The notes: generated by a model not told the origin, from the sequence alone. 64,000 bases of DNA from Agrypnia vestita (GCA_016648135.1 JADDOH010002048.1:1-64000); one strand, 5' to 3'; counted from the first letter of the stretch, positions 45,368-57,690 are shown. Made by a program: numbers and translations.

Positions 45368-46910
45368 TACAGGGTGTAACAGAGCTAGTCAACAATACAT
45401 TACAGGTGGATTCCTACCTTGATTATGAGTCGAAAATGTTCAAACGACCATGACCTAATATATGCGACATTAAAGTTTGAATTTTTTTTTAAATATTTCT
45501 GGCTTATTTTTTGCAAAATTTTAAATTTATATTTTAATTTTTATACTCATATTTTAATGCTTATTTATGATATTGTTTAATGTATATACTTTTTGATTTT
45601 ATGTATTAATTTTTTTATATAAAAGCCTGTAATGGGCGTAAAAATAAAAGTAAAGTATAGTAAAACGTTGAATTATCATTACAGTAACTTACATCTAATA
45701 TGAAAAATTCATTCCCTTTAAGGGGGGGGGGTAAGGTTTTTAACTTTTTTTTTGCATTTTATTTTTAATTTTTTAAATGAATGTATAACATCGCAAGAAT
45801 ATTGTGTCAAAATTTCAAGTCAATCGAAGCAAAATTGACGAAATTATGAACATTTGAGCGATACTCAGACTGATTTTCTATACCTGCTCGGGCAGGTGAG
45901 AGACGCGCTCACCTGAGGACTACCGGACGTGTATTGTATTGGAAGGTTTTGCGTAGACAAGGACAAAAAGATGCTGATGATGAAAGCTCTTTGCTGTGTG
46001 AACATGGCATCGATGATTATGTGTAAGTATAAAATAAGTGTTGAGTTTTATTTTGAATTTTACAGTGTGCAAAACTTTAAAGCGTTTCCCCCACATCTCA
46101 CGTTTTCAAAGTCGGTGTCCATCATAACTTCAAAACTACTGCACTGATCCTTTTGAAATTTTGAACACTATTTCTGTACATAATTTACGAGGTAACGCTG
46201 TCGAGTTTTTTTCAAATTTGTTATTAATTTTTATTTTTTAATAACAAATTAGTCGATATTTTTCGCAAAAATCGCGTTTTTCCCTTCAAAGTGTTCCAAA
46301 AAAATTTTAAAAATTGAATTTCAAAAAACTCCTCCCAGCGTACCTGGGAAAACTGAGAATCTAACGAATGAACTTGATTTTTTTATTTCATATGTTATGA
46401 AACCAATTATGCTCATGGACACCGCAATTCTACTTTTTTTTCCGAGACCCGTTCGACTAATTGCTGCCATTGCCGTATTTTTTAATATTTCGTCTTGAAA
46501 ATTTTACACAATATTCTTCAAATGTCATACTTTAATGTACTATTGGTTTTAATAAAGAGATTTTAACTGTGTCGTCACAAAAAATTCACAAAAACATGCC
46601 TTTTTTTGTACGAATTAACCTTACCCCCCCCCTTAATGCATGTTAAATAAAATGATAAAAACTTCCAATTTCAATTGAAAAACATTCCAATTGTAATTTT
46701 TTCAAGTTTTTTTATTATTATTTTATTTAACTTTTATTGAAACGAATGAATTTTTCGTAATCGATACAAATTACTATAATGATACTTCAACGTTTTGTGC
46801 AAAATAAGTCAGAAATATTAAAAAAAATGGTTGCTTAGACATTATCGATTCATCATCAAAGCAGGAATCAACCTGTAAAGTATTGTAGACTATCTCTGTT
46901 ACACCCTGTA
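45368..46910. mobile_element. Palindromic MITE, complete copy, type B ends, split by another element
   Basis: TA flanks (45366-45367, 46911-46912) enclose ends TACAGGGTGTAACAGAGCTA and complement. The shared core is interrupted at its centre by a TTAA-flanked element (45722-46632). A ~140-bp AT-rich insertion in the left arm (about 45517-45660) ends AAAAATAAAAGTAAAGTATA. Without these the copy matches the other family members. Confidence 0.8.
45722..46632. mobile_element. 911-bp TTAA-flanked element with poly-G ends
   Basis: The left end is ten G then TAAGGTTTTT; the reversed right end is nine G then TAAGGTTAATT. TTAA flanks both (45718-45721, 46633-46636), and the host MITE continues directly on each side. 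TTAA duplication is known for piggyBac and Kolobok elements. No transposase was recognised; the small ORF at 45929-46147 has no visible domain. Confidence 0.75.
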
Positions 46911-47176
46911 TATCTTTATATTTTAAATATTTATTTAAGATATACGAGACATCTTAATATTCCTCTTTACCTCCTTCGCATTTTCCAGGAAACATTTCAC
47001 TCGAATTAGAACTATTCCTAGATCTACTATTCCTAGATTCCTGATCGTTCTGTAGGCAAGTCAGTGCATGCTTGTCTTTGACAAGATTAACAAGCACGTG
47101 ATGAATATTGGTGAAAGTTTAACAATACTATGGTTGTGATGTATAGTGTTGACAACATAGTAGTGTGGTGATGGTT

Positions 47177-47210
47177 CTGACGAAGAGACGGGTACGAAGG
47201 TCTCGAAACC
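47177..47210 (+). other. Hammerhead-like core (CTGACGA...GAAAC)
   Basis: CTGACGA is followed by a GAGAC/GTCTC stem around GGGTACGAAG and then GAAAC. The order matches a hammerhead core with stem II. Cleavage-side stems are not evident. Confidence 0.35.
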
Positions 47211-47672
47211 GGTAGACCTTAAATTTGATGGGGTTTATACTAATTAAACTAACACTTTCTCTATCCTACATCTGACTTCGGTTTAAGGGTCAACGTTCTC
47301 TTCCATGAAGCTATCGAGATATTTTTTTTTTGTATTTGTCGTCGCAAAAGATGTTTGCTCATGCCCAAGTAATTAGAATTTCTTTACACTTTGACGCACT
47401 ATTTTATAAAATTCTACTTCGCCCCTGGAGACAAGTAAATGACCTTTTCATACGGGACAAGGCTTTCTGGACTTCGTCAATCGGAATTGGTGGAAGTGAT
47501 TGTATTACTATAGCATTCCGTCTTATGTCAGGATATCGCCACGTTCAATAATGCCTGATGGGTGAAATTCCAAGGTCGGTAGGCAGGGCCGAATCAGTAA
47601 AATTGCTATCCAGGGCAAGACCTACAAACCGGGCAGTTTTAAAAAAAATATTGCGCCATTTTGCTAATTCCT

Positions 47673-47674
<2 letters not shown>

Positions 47675-47723
<49 letters not shown>

Positions 47724-48455
47724 TTTAGATCATTTATATAGCGCCGTTTTCGTGAGTACTCACCTCAAGGGCGCTTCACACAAAACATCTTACTGACTAA
47801 AAACACTTATTTACTATTACATACTTATTCACTAGATGATATGTAAACACTTTACATTTAAAACTATAATAGTTGGGAGTGCTAGAAAGAATCAGGTATT
47901 TTCGCGGAGTGCATATTAGGAGTGGGAAACATTGCGTAGTGTTGTAACGGTCTGATTCTATAGGTTTTTATATGATTGTCTAAACAAATGCGTCTTTAGT
48001 TGTTTTTGAATTGTGGTAAGCTGCCTGTTTGTCTCAGTTTACTTGTTTATTCCATAAATTTGGTCCAGCCACCGTGAAAGCACGGTCACCGAAATTGGTT
48101 TTGTGGACGCGATTTACCTCAACTAACCTATTTATATTAGATGTTGATGCTGAGCGAAGAGTTAGTCGTCTGTTATTTGCGGAAAATGGATTGCAGAAGT
48201 CGGAAATGTATTGAGGGGCCATGTTGTGATTATTCTTGAATATTGTGAGGCATAACTTATATTCAATCCTCTCTGCACATTTAAGCCGGTGAAGGTTTTG
48301 AAGATCGTGTGAGATATGCGCAGCTTTGATACGCCGGTAATGAGTCTTGCAGCGGCATTAAATACCGATTGTAGTTTGTTTATTTCCTGTTTCGGGAGAT
48401 GAGCGTAGATACCATTACAGTAGTCTAAGCGAGAGACAACGTATGCGTTTATTTA
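47675..48455 (-). mobile_element. 5'-truncated L2/CR1-like LINE, 3' end with (ATT)n tail
   Basis: On the minus strand the frame reads RLDYCNGIYAHLPKQ..., then MAPQYISDFCNPFSANNRR and FGDRAFTVAGPNLWN. These are hallmark C-terminal blocks of L2/CR1-type reverse transcriptases. The 3' untranslated end GGCGCTATATAAATGATC is followed by a (TAA/ATT)n tract at 47675-47723, the usual tail of this group. Related fragments lie at 56866 and 59160. Confidence 0.8.
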
Positions 48456-48739
48456 TTAAGCTGGGGCATAATTATGTGACTTTTTTTGAAGTTTTGCTTC
48501 TTAAGGTGCGTGGAGAGTGAAATTTTAGGATGCAACTAATATTTCCATTAATAACAAGAAAACTATTTGTATAAATATTTTTTTTCAGAAGTAAATATAT
48601 CGAACTCCATACTCACATATATGAAAATAAAAACTGTTTTTAAGTCTAGCTTGTTTAATTTTTATGAGTTGCGTTTCAATAATTTGTGTTAATAAAAAAT
48701 CGAACAAAGCCATATTTATTTTCTTTTCTTTATTAAGTA

Positions 48740-49238
48740 CTAGCTGTGCTCCCGGCTTCGCACGCGTAGATTTTGAGCAACTTTTAGTCAAATTTAATCA
48801 ATTTTTATATTAACCTTAATATATACCTAGATGTATGTCGTTGCGGATTTTTTTATGGAACGTTTCAAGTTCTACAACTTCTCTATACAAAGTATTTAAA
48901 TATCTCTTACCGTTAAGGCAGCGTTCGTAAAAAACGCATCGCTCGACCATTTTTTCGTCGACTTTAGTTGTAAAATAAATCACCACGAAAAGTCCTTTTA
49001 TTTTAACGAAATAATTTTTTTATTTTATTTAATTTTATTTTTTGGGAAACATGCAGTACAATTAATTTTTTTTATATAATATCAAAAAAAAATTCGTTTA
49101 GTATGACAAGTGAAGTTTCCTCGAAGCTACTATATAGCCTTTGTCCACCCTGAAAGTTCATTCTAAATATTGGTGTAAGAATTTTTGAAATCGGATGATT
49201 AGTTTAGGAGATTACAAACTTACAAACTTTACCCCTTT
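48740..49238. mobile_element. Transposable element fragment beginning ACTAGCTGTGCTCCCGG
   Basis: The ACTAGCTGTGCTCCCGGCTT motif and the later GATTACAAACTTACAAACTT are familiar from insect retroelement ends. It is interrupted at 49240 by a palindromic MITE and seems to resume at 49772. Superfamily not assigned. Confidence 0.45.
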
Positions 49239-49239
49239 A

Positions 49240-49771
49240 TACAGAGTGTACCAGAGCTAGCGGCAGAAACTTGGCCGGTAGATTCCTGACTATGTTATGA
49301 GTCTAAAATGTTCAGGCAACCATGGCCTAATATCAATAGTTATGGAGATATGCAATATCAAGTTCGCATTTTTTTTCAATATTTCTTATTTATTTTTTGC
49401 AAAAAGTTGAACTATCATTACAGTAATTTATGTCGGTTATAATTTGTTTGTTTGTATCATTTTATTCAAGTCGAATTAAATGATACAAACCTTGCAAAAA
49501 TTGAAAAAAGTTATTTTTACAAGGTTTTTATCATTTCACTTCAGTTGTATTGAAGAAAATGATTTTTTCATAATCGATATAAGTTATTGTAATGATAGTT
49601 CAACTTTTTGGAAAAAATAAGTCAGAAATATTCGAAAAAAATGCAAACTTTGATATCGCGTATCTCCATAACTATTGATTTTAGGTCATGGTTGCTGGAA
49701 CATTTTGGGCTCATAATATAGTCAGGAATCTAACGGCCAAGTTTCTGCTGCTAGCTCTGGTACACCCTGTA
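49240..49771. mobile_element. Palindromic MITE, complete copy, type C ends (532 bp)
   Basis: TA flanks (49238-49239, 49772-49773). Ends TACAGAGTGTACCAGAGCTA and, reversed, TACAGGGTGTACCAGAGCTA continue as GCAGAAACTTGGCC. The core is the same as in the other copies. Confidence 0.85.
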
Positions 49772-50105
49772 TATTATTATAGTATCGTAATTGTTTAAGG
49801 TTTTATAAAATTTATCATTTCGACATTTATTATTGCGAAATTAATATTACGAAATTTATTATTACTAAATATGATTTTAAAAAACACAATACATTCACTG
49901 ATAGCACCGAAGCATGTCCTAAGTATCGTTAAAAAATTAATAAAATGGAAATATTATATAATATGAATGGAAAATATTGCTTCGCTGGGTAACGAAGTGG
50001 GTAGAATACTTTCAGAGCACCAAATATAATACCCATTTTTAACCTACAGTTTGTAGATTTGTACATAAATAGAAAATTCGGCCTTCATTGTGAATAAGAC
50101 ATTTT

Positions 50106-50528
50106 GGAATAATCCAAGAATATGGTCCAGTTGTACATACAATGAAAATAAGTATTTCACTATATAATTTAGTGTCCTGTTAATTTAATCTAACTAAATT
50201 AAATTAAATCTAAATTAAATAAACCAAACCTAATAACCTTACCTAACCAAACCTAATATATTGCCTATGAAATGTTAAAATATGCAGTGCATTTTTCGAA
50301 ACTTTAAAGTGTAATATCTTAAATCTAATAACCTAACCTGACCTCATATTGCCTATGAAATGTCAAAATATGCAGTGCATTTTTCGAAACTTTAAAGTGT
50401 AATATCTTATTTAATACTTACTATTTAAACGTAAATTATCTTTCATCTTGTTATTAGTACTTTCAATAATATAGAGAAATACTCATTTTCGTTGTATATG
50501 CAATGGGACCATGATCTTGGATTTAGCC
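50106..50528. mobile_element. Mutator-like MITE, copy 2 (423 bp)
   Basis: Same ends as 13930-14259, flanked by GACATTTT (50098-50105, 50529-50536). A ~90-bp internal block containing TATGCAGTGCATTTTTCGAA is tandemly duplicated, which explains the extra length. Confidence 0.75.
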
Positions 50529-50871
50529 GACATTTTTTATCGAGGTCTCTCTAGAAAATCAAATTCATTCCTCGAAGGCCTTTTAGAGAATTTAATATAT
50601 CATCTCATTTTATTTGTAACCAATGTGGTTTGAATTTCAAATATTATGCAATTAAATAAACCTTCGAATTACGCTACGGCCCTAGCTTCATCAGGGTACA
50701 ATCAATCAAATTACAGTTATTCCACTGATTTTTTTTTCAAATAACGAATTCTCATTCACGTGTCATGTAAGCGTATTTTTCTCCTAGCTTTTTATTAAAG
50801 ATTAATAAAGATATTAAAGATTTATTAAAATCAAACACAAATCACTTTTTTTTCACCCACTTTATTAGATT

Positions 50872-50925
50872 ATTATACAATCTACACGTTTCGAGAACAA
50901 CGTTCTCTCCTTAAGGATTGTTTGT
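50872..50925 (-). other. Penelope-type hairpin, degenerate core
   Basis: On the minus strand CCTTAAGGAGAGAACGTT and GTTCTCGAAACGTGTAGA form a GAGAAC/GTTCTC stem followed by GAAAC. The CTGANGA part is not present, so it is only related in shape to the hairpins at 17730 and 44162. Confidence 0.3.
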
Positions 50926-51419
50926 GTACTAAAAATTGAAAAAGTTAGACCATGCAAGTGTGTTACGGTGAAGAGGAGGATGAGGGTGTTGAGGGGAGCG
51001 GGGGGGCGTCGGAGGTGTTAATTATTAGGAATGTCATCTGAAAGGGGATGGGATCTTAAGTGGAAATATATTCAATGGTGGGTTGTGCACAAATTTAGTC
51101 TGAGTGTTTATTATATATTATTTGAATTAATATTAACATTTTTCCTTATTTCAAGTATTTCTAAATTATTAATTTGCGGCATCTTATAACTAATATGTAA
51201 AAAATTTAAACCTGTATTAATTTTAAATATATGGACATATTCAATTAATTCCGACTCAACATTGCTAGTTAAAGCTTTGATATGTATTTTATTTTAATAA
51301 TAATGTCACCGTAAAGTTCAAGCCTTCTTTCAGAAGAAAAAATATTATAAAATTATTATAAAAATATTATAAAGATTTATTTACAACTAGCTGTTCTAAC
51401 CCAGCGTTTCACGGGTTAA

Positions 51420-52515
51420 AGATTAAGTTAATTTTTTGGGGAAAACAAAGGTTTGATTCGAACGGTATAGATTTTCATCGAAAATATATCAGCGGAGGGG
51501 AAGGGTAAAAAGAATAGGGGGGAAATGTTGCATATATTGCCCGCCGAGTCCTTAAGAATAATTTTCCAAATTTTGAGTCCGATCGGGCAAACGGTACAGA
51601 TTTGCATCGAAAATAAATCAGCGGAGGGGAAGCGTTAAAAGAATAGGGGGAAATGCCGCATATGTTACCCGTCGATTCGTTAAGAATAAGTTTCCAAATT
51701 TTGAGTCCGATCGGGCAAACGGTACAGATTTGCACTAAAAATAAATCAGCAGTGGGGAAGGGTTAAAGGAATAGGGGGGAAATGTCGCCTATGTTACCCG
51801 CCGAGTCCTAAAGAATTAGTTTTCAAATTTTGAGTCCGATCGGTCGAACGGTACAGTTTTGCATCGAAAATATGTCGGGGAGGAAAGGGGTATGAGAATA
51901 GGGGGAAAATATCGCCTATGTTACTCACCGAGTCCTAAAGAATAACTTTCCAAATTATGAGTCCGATCGGTCAAACGGTACAGTTTTGCATCGAAAATAT
52001 ATCAGGGGGAAGGGAAGGGGTATAAGAATAGGTGGGAAATATCGCCTTTTACTCACCGAGTCCTAAAGAATAAGTTTCCAAATTTTGAGTCCGATCGGTC
52101 AAACGGTACAGATTTGCATCGAAAATATGTCAGGGGGAGGGGAAGGAGTATGAGAATAGGAAGAAAATATCACTATGTTACCCGCTGAGTCCTAAAGAAT
52201 AAGTTTCCAAATTTTGAGTCTGATCGGTCAAACGGTACAGATTTGCATCGAAAATATGTCAGGGGGAGGGGAAGGAGTATGAGAATAGGGAGGAAATATC
52301 GCCTATGTTACCCGCTGAGTCCTAAAGAATAAGTTTCCAAATTTTGAGTTCGATCGGTTAAACGGTACACATTTGCATCGAAAATATGTCAGGGGGAAGG
52401 GGTACGAGAATAGGGGGGAAATATCGCCTATGTTACCCGCCGGGTCCCAAAGCATAAGTATGCAAAATTTGAATCGAATCGGACAAACGGTGTGGATTTG
52501 TATAGAGAACAGACA
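51420..52515. repeat. Tandem array, nine units of ~128 bp
   Basis: The landmark AACGGT recurs at about 51461, 51590, 51718, 51847, 51974, 52102, 52231, 52361 and 52486. The unit contains TTTGAGTCCGATCGGTCAAA and GGGGAAATATCGCCTATGTT. The array is bordered by CTAGCTGTTCTAACCCAGCG on the left and a GACAGACAGACA run on the right, so it appears to be an expansion inside one transposable element. Confidence 0.85.
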
Positions 52516-52858
52516 GACAGACAGATATTGAGTTATACATGTAACAGGCAGGTATGTCGATTTCTCCTCCGCATTTTTATAAATATATTTTCTTCATCAT
52601 TTGCAATTTGTTTTCGATGTTATTCTTAATGTTCCCAGTAATCGCGCAACGCTGAGAGATTTTCCCATCAGTAGTGTCGGTATTTAGATTTGCAACTGAC
52701 GGCGACTGTAAACAAATCCGCAATCCGATCTTACATTATTTACTTCTTCCGTTCATTAACTATTTTCTGACCAATCTAAATAAATACAGATTCACACGTA
52801 TCCTGAGAGAGCAATGATTGCAGCGCACATATCAAGAATCTCTAAGAATTTATAATAA

Positions 52859-53907
52859 AGGCGATCGTCCAGCAGAGTGAGCAAATTTCACAATTTTTTC
52901 TCATATCTTCTCTTGCGTTTTTTATCACATTTTTGAATGGAAATATCTCATATTAAAATTTATTAATCAGGTTACGTATATTTTAAATACGGATATCTTA
53001 TTAAAAAAACACAAACTAAATTATATAATTGATTAATAAATTACCAAACTTTCGATGTTTTAAAAATGAAGAAAATTGCTCCACTTTGTGGGTCTTTTAT
53101 GACTGAACGGCTCGTGAGATGTCTTTCTTATTCAATAATATTAAAGTTATCTTAAATTTATTACAATTATTGCAAAATCTGTTAGTTTGTTTACATGCAA
53201 TTTATGTTTTAAAAAACACTATTTTTTATATTAATTTTTTGTGTATTTTTTTCAATCCTTTTTAGAGTGTTGATAACTTTGTTTCTTTAATAAATTAAAG
53301 GACATTATTATTTGAAAATTAATACAAAAAAATCAATAATTTTTTCTCGATTTCAGATTTTAGCTATTTAAGCAAGGCACTGCGTATTGTGTCGTAAATA
53401 CGTTGCGTTTTAATTAAATATCTAAAATATAGACAAAGATTTTGTTTTTTTTTGTTTTTATTATTAAACTATAATAGCTATTCTTTTGACTATTGAAGTA
53501 AAAAAGTTGTTAACCATGTAAAAAGAGCTGAAAAAACCCCACAAAAAAATAAAACATTTTTAAAAAACAGTGTTTTTTAAAATATAAACTGCAAGTAAAC
53601 AAACTAACAGATTTTTAAATAATTATAATAAATATTATTGAATTAAAAAGACATCTCACGAGCCATTCAGTCATAAAAGGCTCACAAAGTGGAGAAATTT
53701 TCTTCATTTTTAAAACATCGAAGGTTTGGTAATTTATAAATCAACTGTATAATTTAGTTTGTGATATTTTAAAAAGATATCCGTATTTAAAATATACGTA
53801 ACCTGATGAATAAATTATAAATGAGATATTTCAGTACAAAAAAAACGCATGAGAAGATATTATGAGAAAAAATGGCGAAATTTGCACAGTCTGCTGGACG
53901 ATCGCCT
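52859..53907. mobile_element. 1.05-kb near-complete palindrome with TAA flanks
   Basis: The two halves (~500 bp each) are inverted copies. Ends are AGGCGATCGTCCAGCAGA and complement; the inner block CATCTCACGAGCC is mirrored by GGCTCGTGAGATG. TAA flanks both ends (52856-52858, 53908-53910). A 3-bp TWA duplication hints at PIF/Harbinger. Non-coding. Confidence 0.8.
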
Positions 53908-54276
53908 TAAGCCCCATCCCCAATAATAATTTCGAATGTCTGTCCGTAGCTTCCATCTGTAAGTATTACATCTGTAAGTATAACAAAACATTATTTATTT
54001 ATATTTATCATAAAAAGTAAATTTTCTAAAAACTTATTAACCCGGAACTTTTTCCTGTATTTAATGATTTGCGTTAGTATGAATATTATTCTCAATTTAT
54101 TTTATCATTTATTGTTTTTCATTATTAATTATTAATTAAATGTAAAAAATGTATTGTGTAACTATATCATATTCAATTCATTATCAATTGTTAATCAATC
54201 GTAAAAAGTGTATTTTGTAACTATATCATATTCAAATGTTCACAAAATATTCATACTTTGTACTTTATTGTCACTC

Positions 54277-54345
54277 TAGGACAGCCATACTCAACGTGCG
54301 GTCCGCCGAGCTTTTTTGTGCGGCCCGAAACACTTTCATTATCAG
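54277..54345. mobile_element. Possible hAT-type element end
   Basis: TAGGACAGCCATACTCAACG followed by TGCGGTCCGCCGAG resembles terminal sequences of hAT elements. No partner end was found. Confidence 0.3.
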
Positions 54346-54967
54346 AAACATGATAAAAAAATCTGACGCTGTAATGTTCTAACGTAGCGAAATAAGCCGG
54401 AATAATACGTACGGAAATTGGATGGAATGTTCTAGTGAATAGTGAATAAAGTGTGAAAGCGATTGTAAAGTGTCTATTTATGAGTGATAAATTTACGAAA
54501 TAGTTTAAATTAGATAATAGCATCAAATTAAATAGTGTTTAGTGACTTGGTACGTTTGATTAATTAATTAATCAGTAATTAATAAATACATTATTATATT
54601 CCAGCGTTTTCAATAATTCCGCTAGTAATTTTTGCGAAGGGAAAATATTTAAAAAGTATCCAACTGCATTAGCGAAATGTTTTAGTCTTAAAATAAATGA
54701 GGAATATTTATTTTGTAATATTCTGCACAGTGTAGGCGGGAATGTAATAAACCGCTATTTACCGTAAAAAGGAGACTTAAATAAGAGTCAAAATGAAAGA
54801 ACTCTCAAGACATTTTCTTCCATTATTTGACATGGAGGGAGTTTTCTGCTGCGAGGACATCTGTAAGTGGAAAACGTAACAGGATTATGCCAAAATAGAT
54901 GCTTTTATACTTTATTATTTTTTCGCGAGAGCTCTGCAGCAACACGGCGTGACGCTAATAATTTAAA

Positions 54968-55015
54968 GGCCCCAACCTCAGTGGGCACGATACTGGCTTC
55001 TCACATCGAATGTTC
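54968..55015 (+). mobile_element. tRNA-derived SINE head, degenerate copy 3
   Basis: GGCCCCAACCTCAGTGGGCA and ATACTGGCTTCTCACATCGA align with the head of the SINE at 33452; the body is missing. Confidence 0.45.
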
Positions 55016-55069
55016 CACACAATTGCAAGAATTTTTGCTGGGATTTTTTACACTTTCGAATCGTATATT

Positions 55070-55152
55070 AACAGAGCTAGTCCACAATATTTTACAAGTG
55101 TATTCCTGCCTTGATTATGAGTCGAAAATGTTCAAGCAACCATGGCCTAACA
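55070..55152. mobile_element. Palindromic MITE fragment, type B left end
   Basis: ACAGAGCTAGTCCACAATAT, then CCTGCCTTGATTATGAGTCG and CAAGCAACCATGGCCTAA match the left arm of type-B copies. It stops abruptly. Confidence 0.7.
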
Positions 55153-55179
55153 TGTACGTCAAAAATGACGGATGACAGC

Positions 55180-56860
55180 TAGCAATACTTAAAAGCCCAC
55201 TAAGGGGATTGATAATAATAAATAACAAGTAAATAAAAAATAATGAAGACATACTTCTTTACGCTTTCTCGCATATACTCGTAATCGATTTTTTAACATC
55301 ACGCATGCATTATCCAAATATTAAATACATTGTTATAAAGTTAAAAACATTTTTTTATTTATCAATTTTCTTACTATAAAAAATATAATTCATTAAAACA
55401 TCCTTCTTAGTTGCCATATTATATAATTATATGACATTTTGTTCCGACGCCTAATGTCAAAGTTGAATCTGCGACTAAAATTAATAAATTTGAAATTGGA
55501 ACTTTTTTTCATACTAATATTGAGGAATTTCGAAGCTACGTAGGTATTTAATGCAAAAGAGAAAATTAAAAAAATAGGATTAGGGCAAAGTTTTGTATTA
55601 AATGTTAGACAACAGTTTGTACTAGACAGTTTGAAGTATTATTTCAATGAATGTACTTAAAAATTTAATAACTATGATGGTAGATCCAGACATTAATTAA
55701 CAAATTACTAAAACAAAGTACTGTAAAAGTCTCTTATATAGAGCTCTCTTATACTAAATACTTCAATCTATTACCCACCGAACTAAAAATTGTAACGGAA
55801 ATAAACAAGTCAACTAAAAACAAAACAAAATGGATAATCGAAACACAAGAACATCTGATATCCTTATAAATGTATATTGTAATCATCATACAACTATCAT
55901 TCGAGTCACTATTTTCAAAGCTAGGTATTAATATTAGTCACTAGTTACTAATTTATATAGATTCTATTGAGTTTTAGTCGTATGTAAATCATTACACATA
56001 TCTGACTTCTCATCTCCCGAGCCTATGTACAGGTATGTGTATATAACAGCTTGCATCAAACGTGATTAATGGCAAGAATAAGATAGTAATAAGTACAATT
56101 TACAGTTTTTTTTGTGCAGGTCTTTATCGTTACCTACCTCGCTAGGTTCATAAATTACCTGTTCTGAGGTAAATGTACCTTTATAGAATTTAATATACAC
56201 ATAATATATGTAATATTTATTATATTTTGTATATTTTCTTTTGGGATTTAATAAAAAAATATATTATTATTATTATTTGTGAATAATTGTACCTGGCTGT
56301 AATGTAACTGATTGTAATTCACAATGAAAACAGTTTTGCACGTTTTATGAATTGCCCATTTTCTTTAAACGAGAACACAAATGAAGACATTATTATTCGA
56401 TCGCCGACCCGAGTCCAGGTGGTCGCGCGACCTCGGGGCTGATCTTGGGAGGAGGTGATGAGATGCGCGCGAGCTGATCTCCAATTCCTCGCCCGGCCTG
56501 GGGAATGGGAACCAAGGTCACAATGTGTTGTGTATGCATTTATTCCGAGTGGCGATGGCGCCAGCTGCTGCCCTACATATTAGAAAACGAACCTCGGTAA
56601 TACTGCAAAAGTTATTTGTACGTTTAGAGAACTTTGCAGCTTGGTCAAGTAGTAAATCCCTGGTGTTCTTCATAACGTTGCGTGGAGTTGAAACTTGGCA
56701 TCGTGTGCTGCGAATACCATTTTGTGAGACGAAAAAACCTCTATTCTTCGGGAATTCCATATTAAAGAAAGGCTTACCACAAAATGTGACCGACGCAAGA
56801 AAAAAATTCGTTCATATTTAAGGCGTGTTGCTAGAAGAGACAGTCACGTTGAAACAACAA
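55180..56860. other. Intergenic DNA, mostly AT-rich, with a GC-richer patch at 56395-56560
   Basis: No supported gene. Open frames of 98 and 80 codons overlap on opposite strands at 56518-56821, without domains or splice evidence. Confidence 0.35.
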
Positions 56861-56865
56861 ACTAA

Positions 56866-57283
56866 TACCGGCGTTTCAAAGTTTGCGCACGTCTCAAACC
56901 ATATTCAAAACCTTCACTGACTTAGATGTGTCCAGAGAGGATTGAATATAAGCTTCGCTTTACAATATTTAAGGCTATTCACAACATGGCCCCTCAATTC
57001 ATAACCGACTTCTGCATTCCATTCTCGATGTGGTGTGTTATGTGTGTACTAACGGATGCAGCGCCGGATACCACGATGTTTTTAACTTAAGACCGTCATC
57101 CCTACATTCTCCGCAAATAACAGACAACTAACACTTCGCTCTGCATCAACATCTAATACAAATAGGTTAGCTGAAGTAAATCGCGCCCACAAAACTAATT
57201 TCGGTGATCGTGCTTTCGCGGTGGCTGGACCAAAGTTATGGAACAAACTACCTAATAAACTGAGACAAACAGACAGCTTAAAA
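56866..57283 (+). mobile_element. L2/CR1-like LINE 3' fragment with a 78-bp insertion
   Basis: It matches the reverse-transcriptase end at 59160, including FITDFCIPFS and an NRLAEVNRAHKTNFGDRAFA-type block. A 78-bp segment (57027-57104) interrupts it and is flanked by an exact CATTCTC duplication. Confidence 0.7.
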
Positions 57284-57559
57284 ATTATGAATAAAACGCG
57301 ATTTATGTTATTTTTCCATTAGTGCATTTTTTAATACAACACAATACGGAAACTTCCGTTTCCTGCCTCAGGTGAAATGAGAACCAAATATCCTCAAAAA
57401 TAAACTAGTGAAAAAAAACAAAAGTAGTGTTTTATACATCAAGTCGTTTTTCGGCGACTCCATTGCTGTATACCTATATATATCTGGAGAAAACTTGGAA
57501 GAATTAGTGAGAATTTAATTTGAAGAACTGGTAACTACTTATAACAACTTGGATTAAGA

Positions 57560-57690
57560 TGAATAAATTAAAATTAAATGGAAAAAAAATAAAAAATATG
57601 TCAATAGGAAAATAATGAGATAACGATTGATGATGAAGAAATGGAAATGGTAGATACAATAAAATATTTGGGATTGGAGGTAATGGTGGA
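57560..57690 (+). mobile_element. LINE reverse-transcriptase fragment (KYLG block)
   Basis: The plus frame contains DEEMEMVDTIKYLGLEV, the K-Y-L-G block of non-LTR reverse transcriptases. The surrounding frames are broken. Confidence 0.5.

Noticed and set aside
48029..48214. 61-codon plus-strand frame
   Set aside because: Opposite strand of the LINE reverse-transcriptase fragment, which has recognisable motifs on minus.
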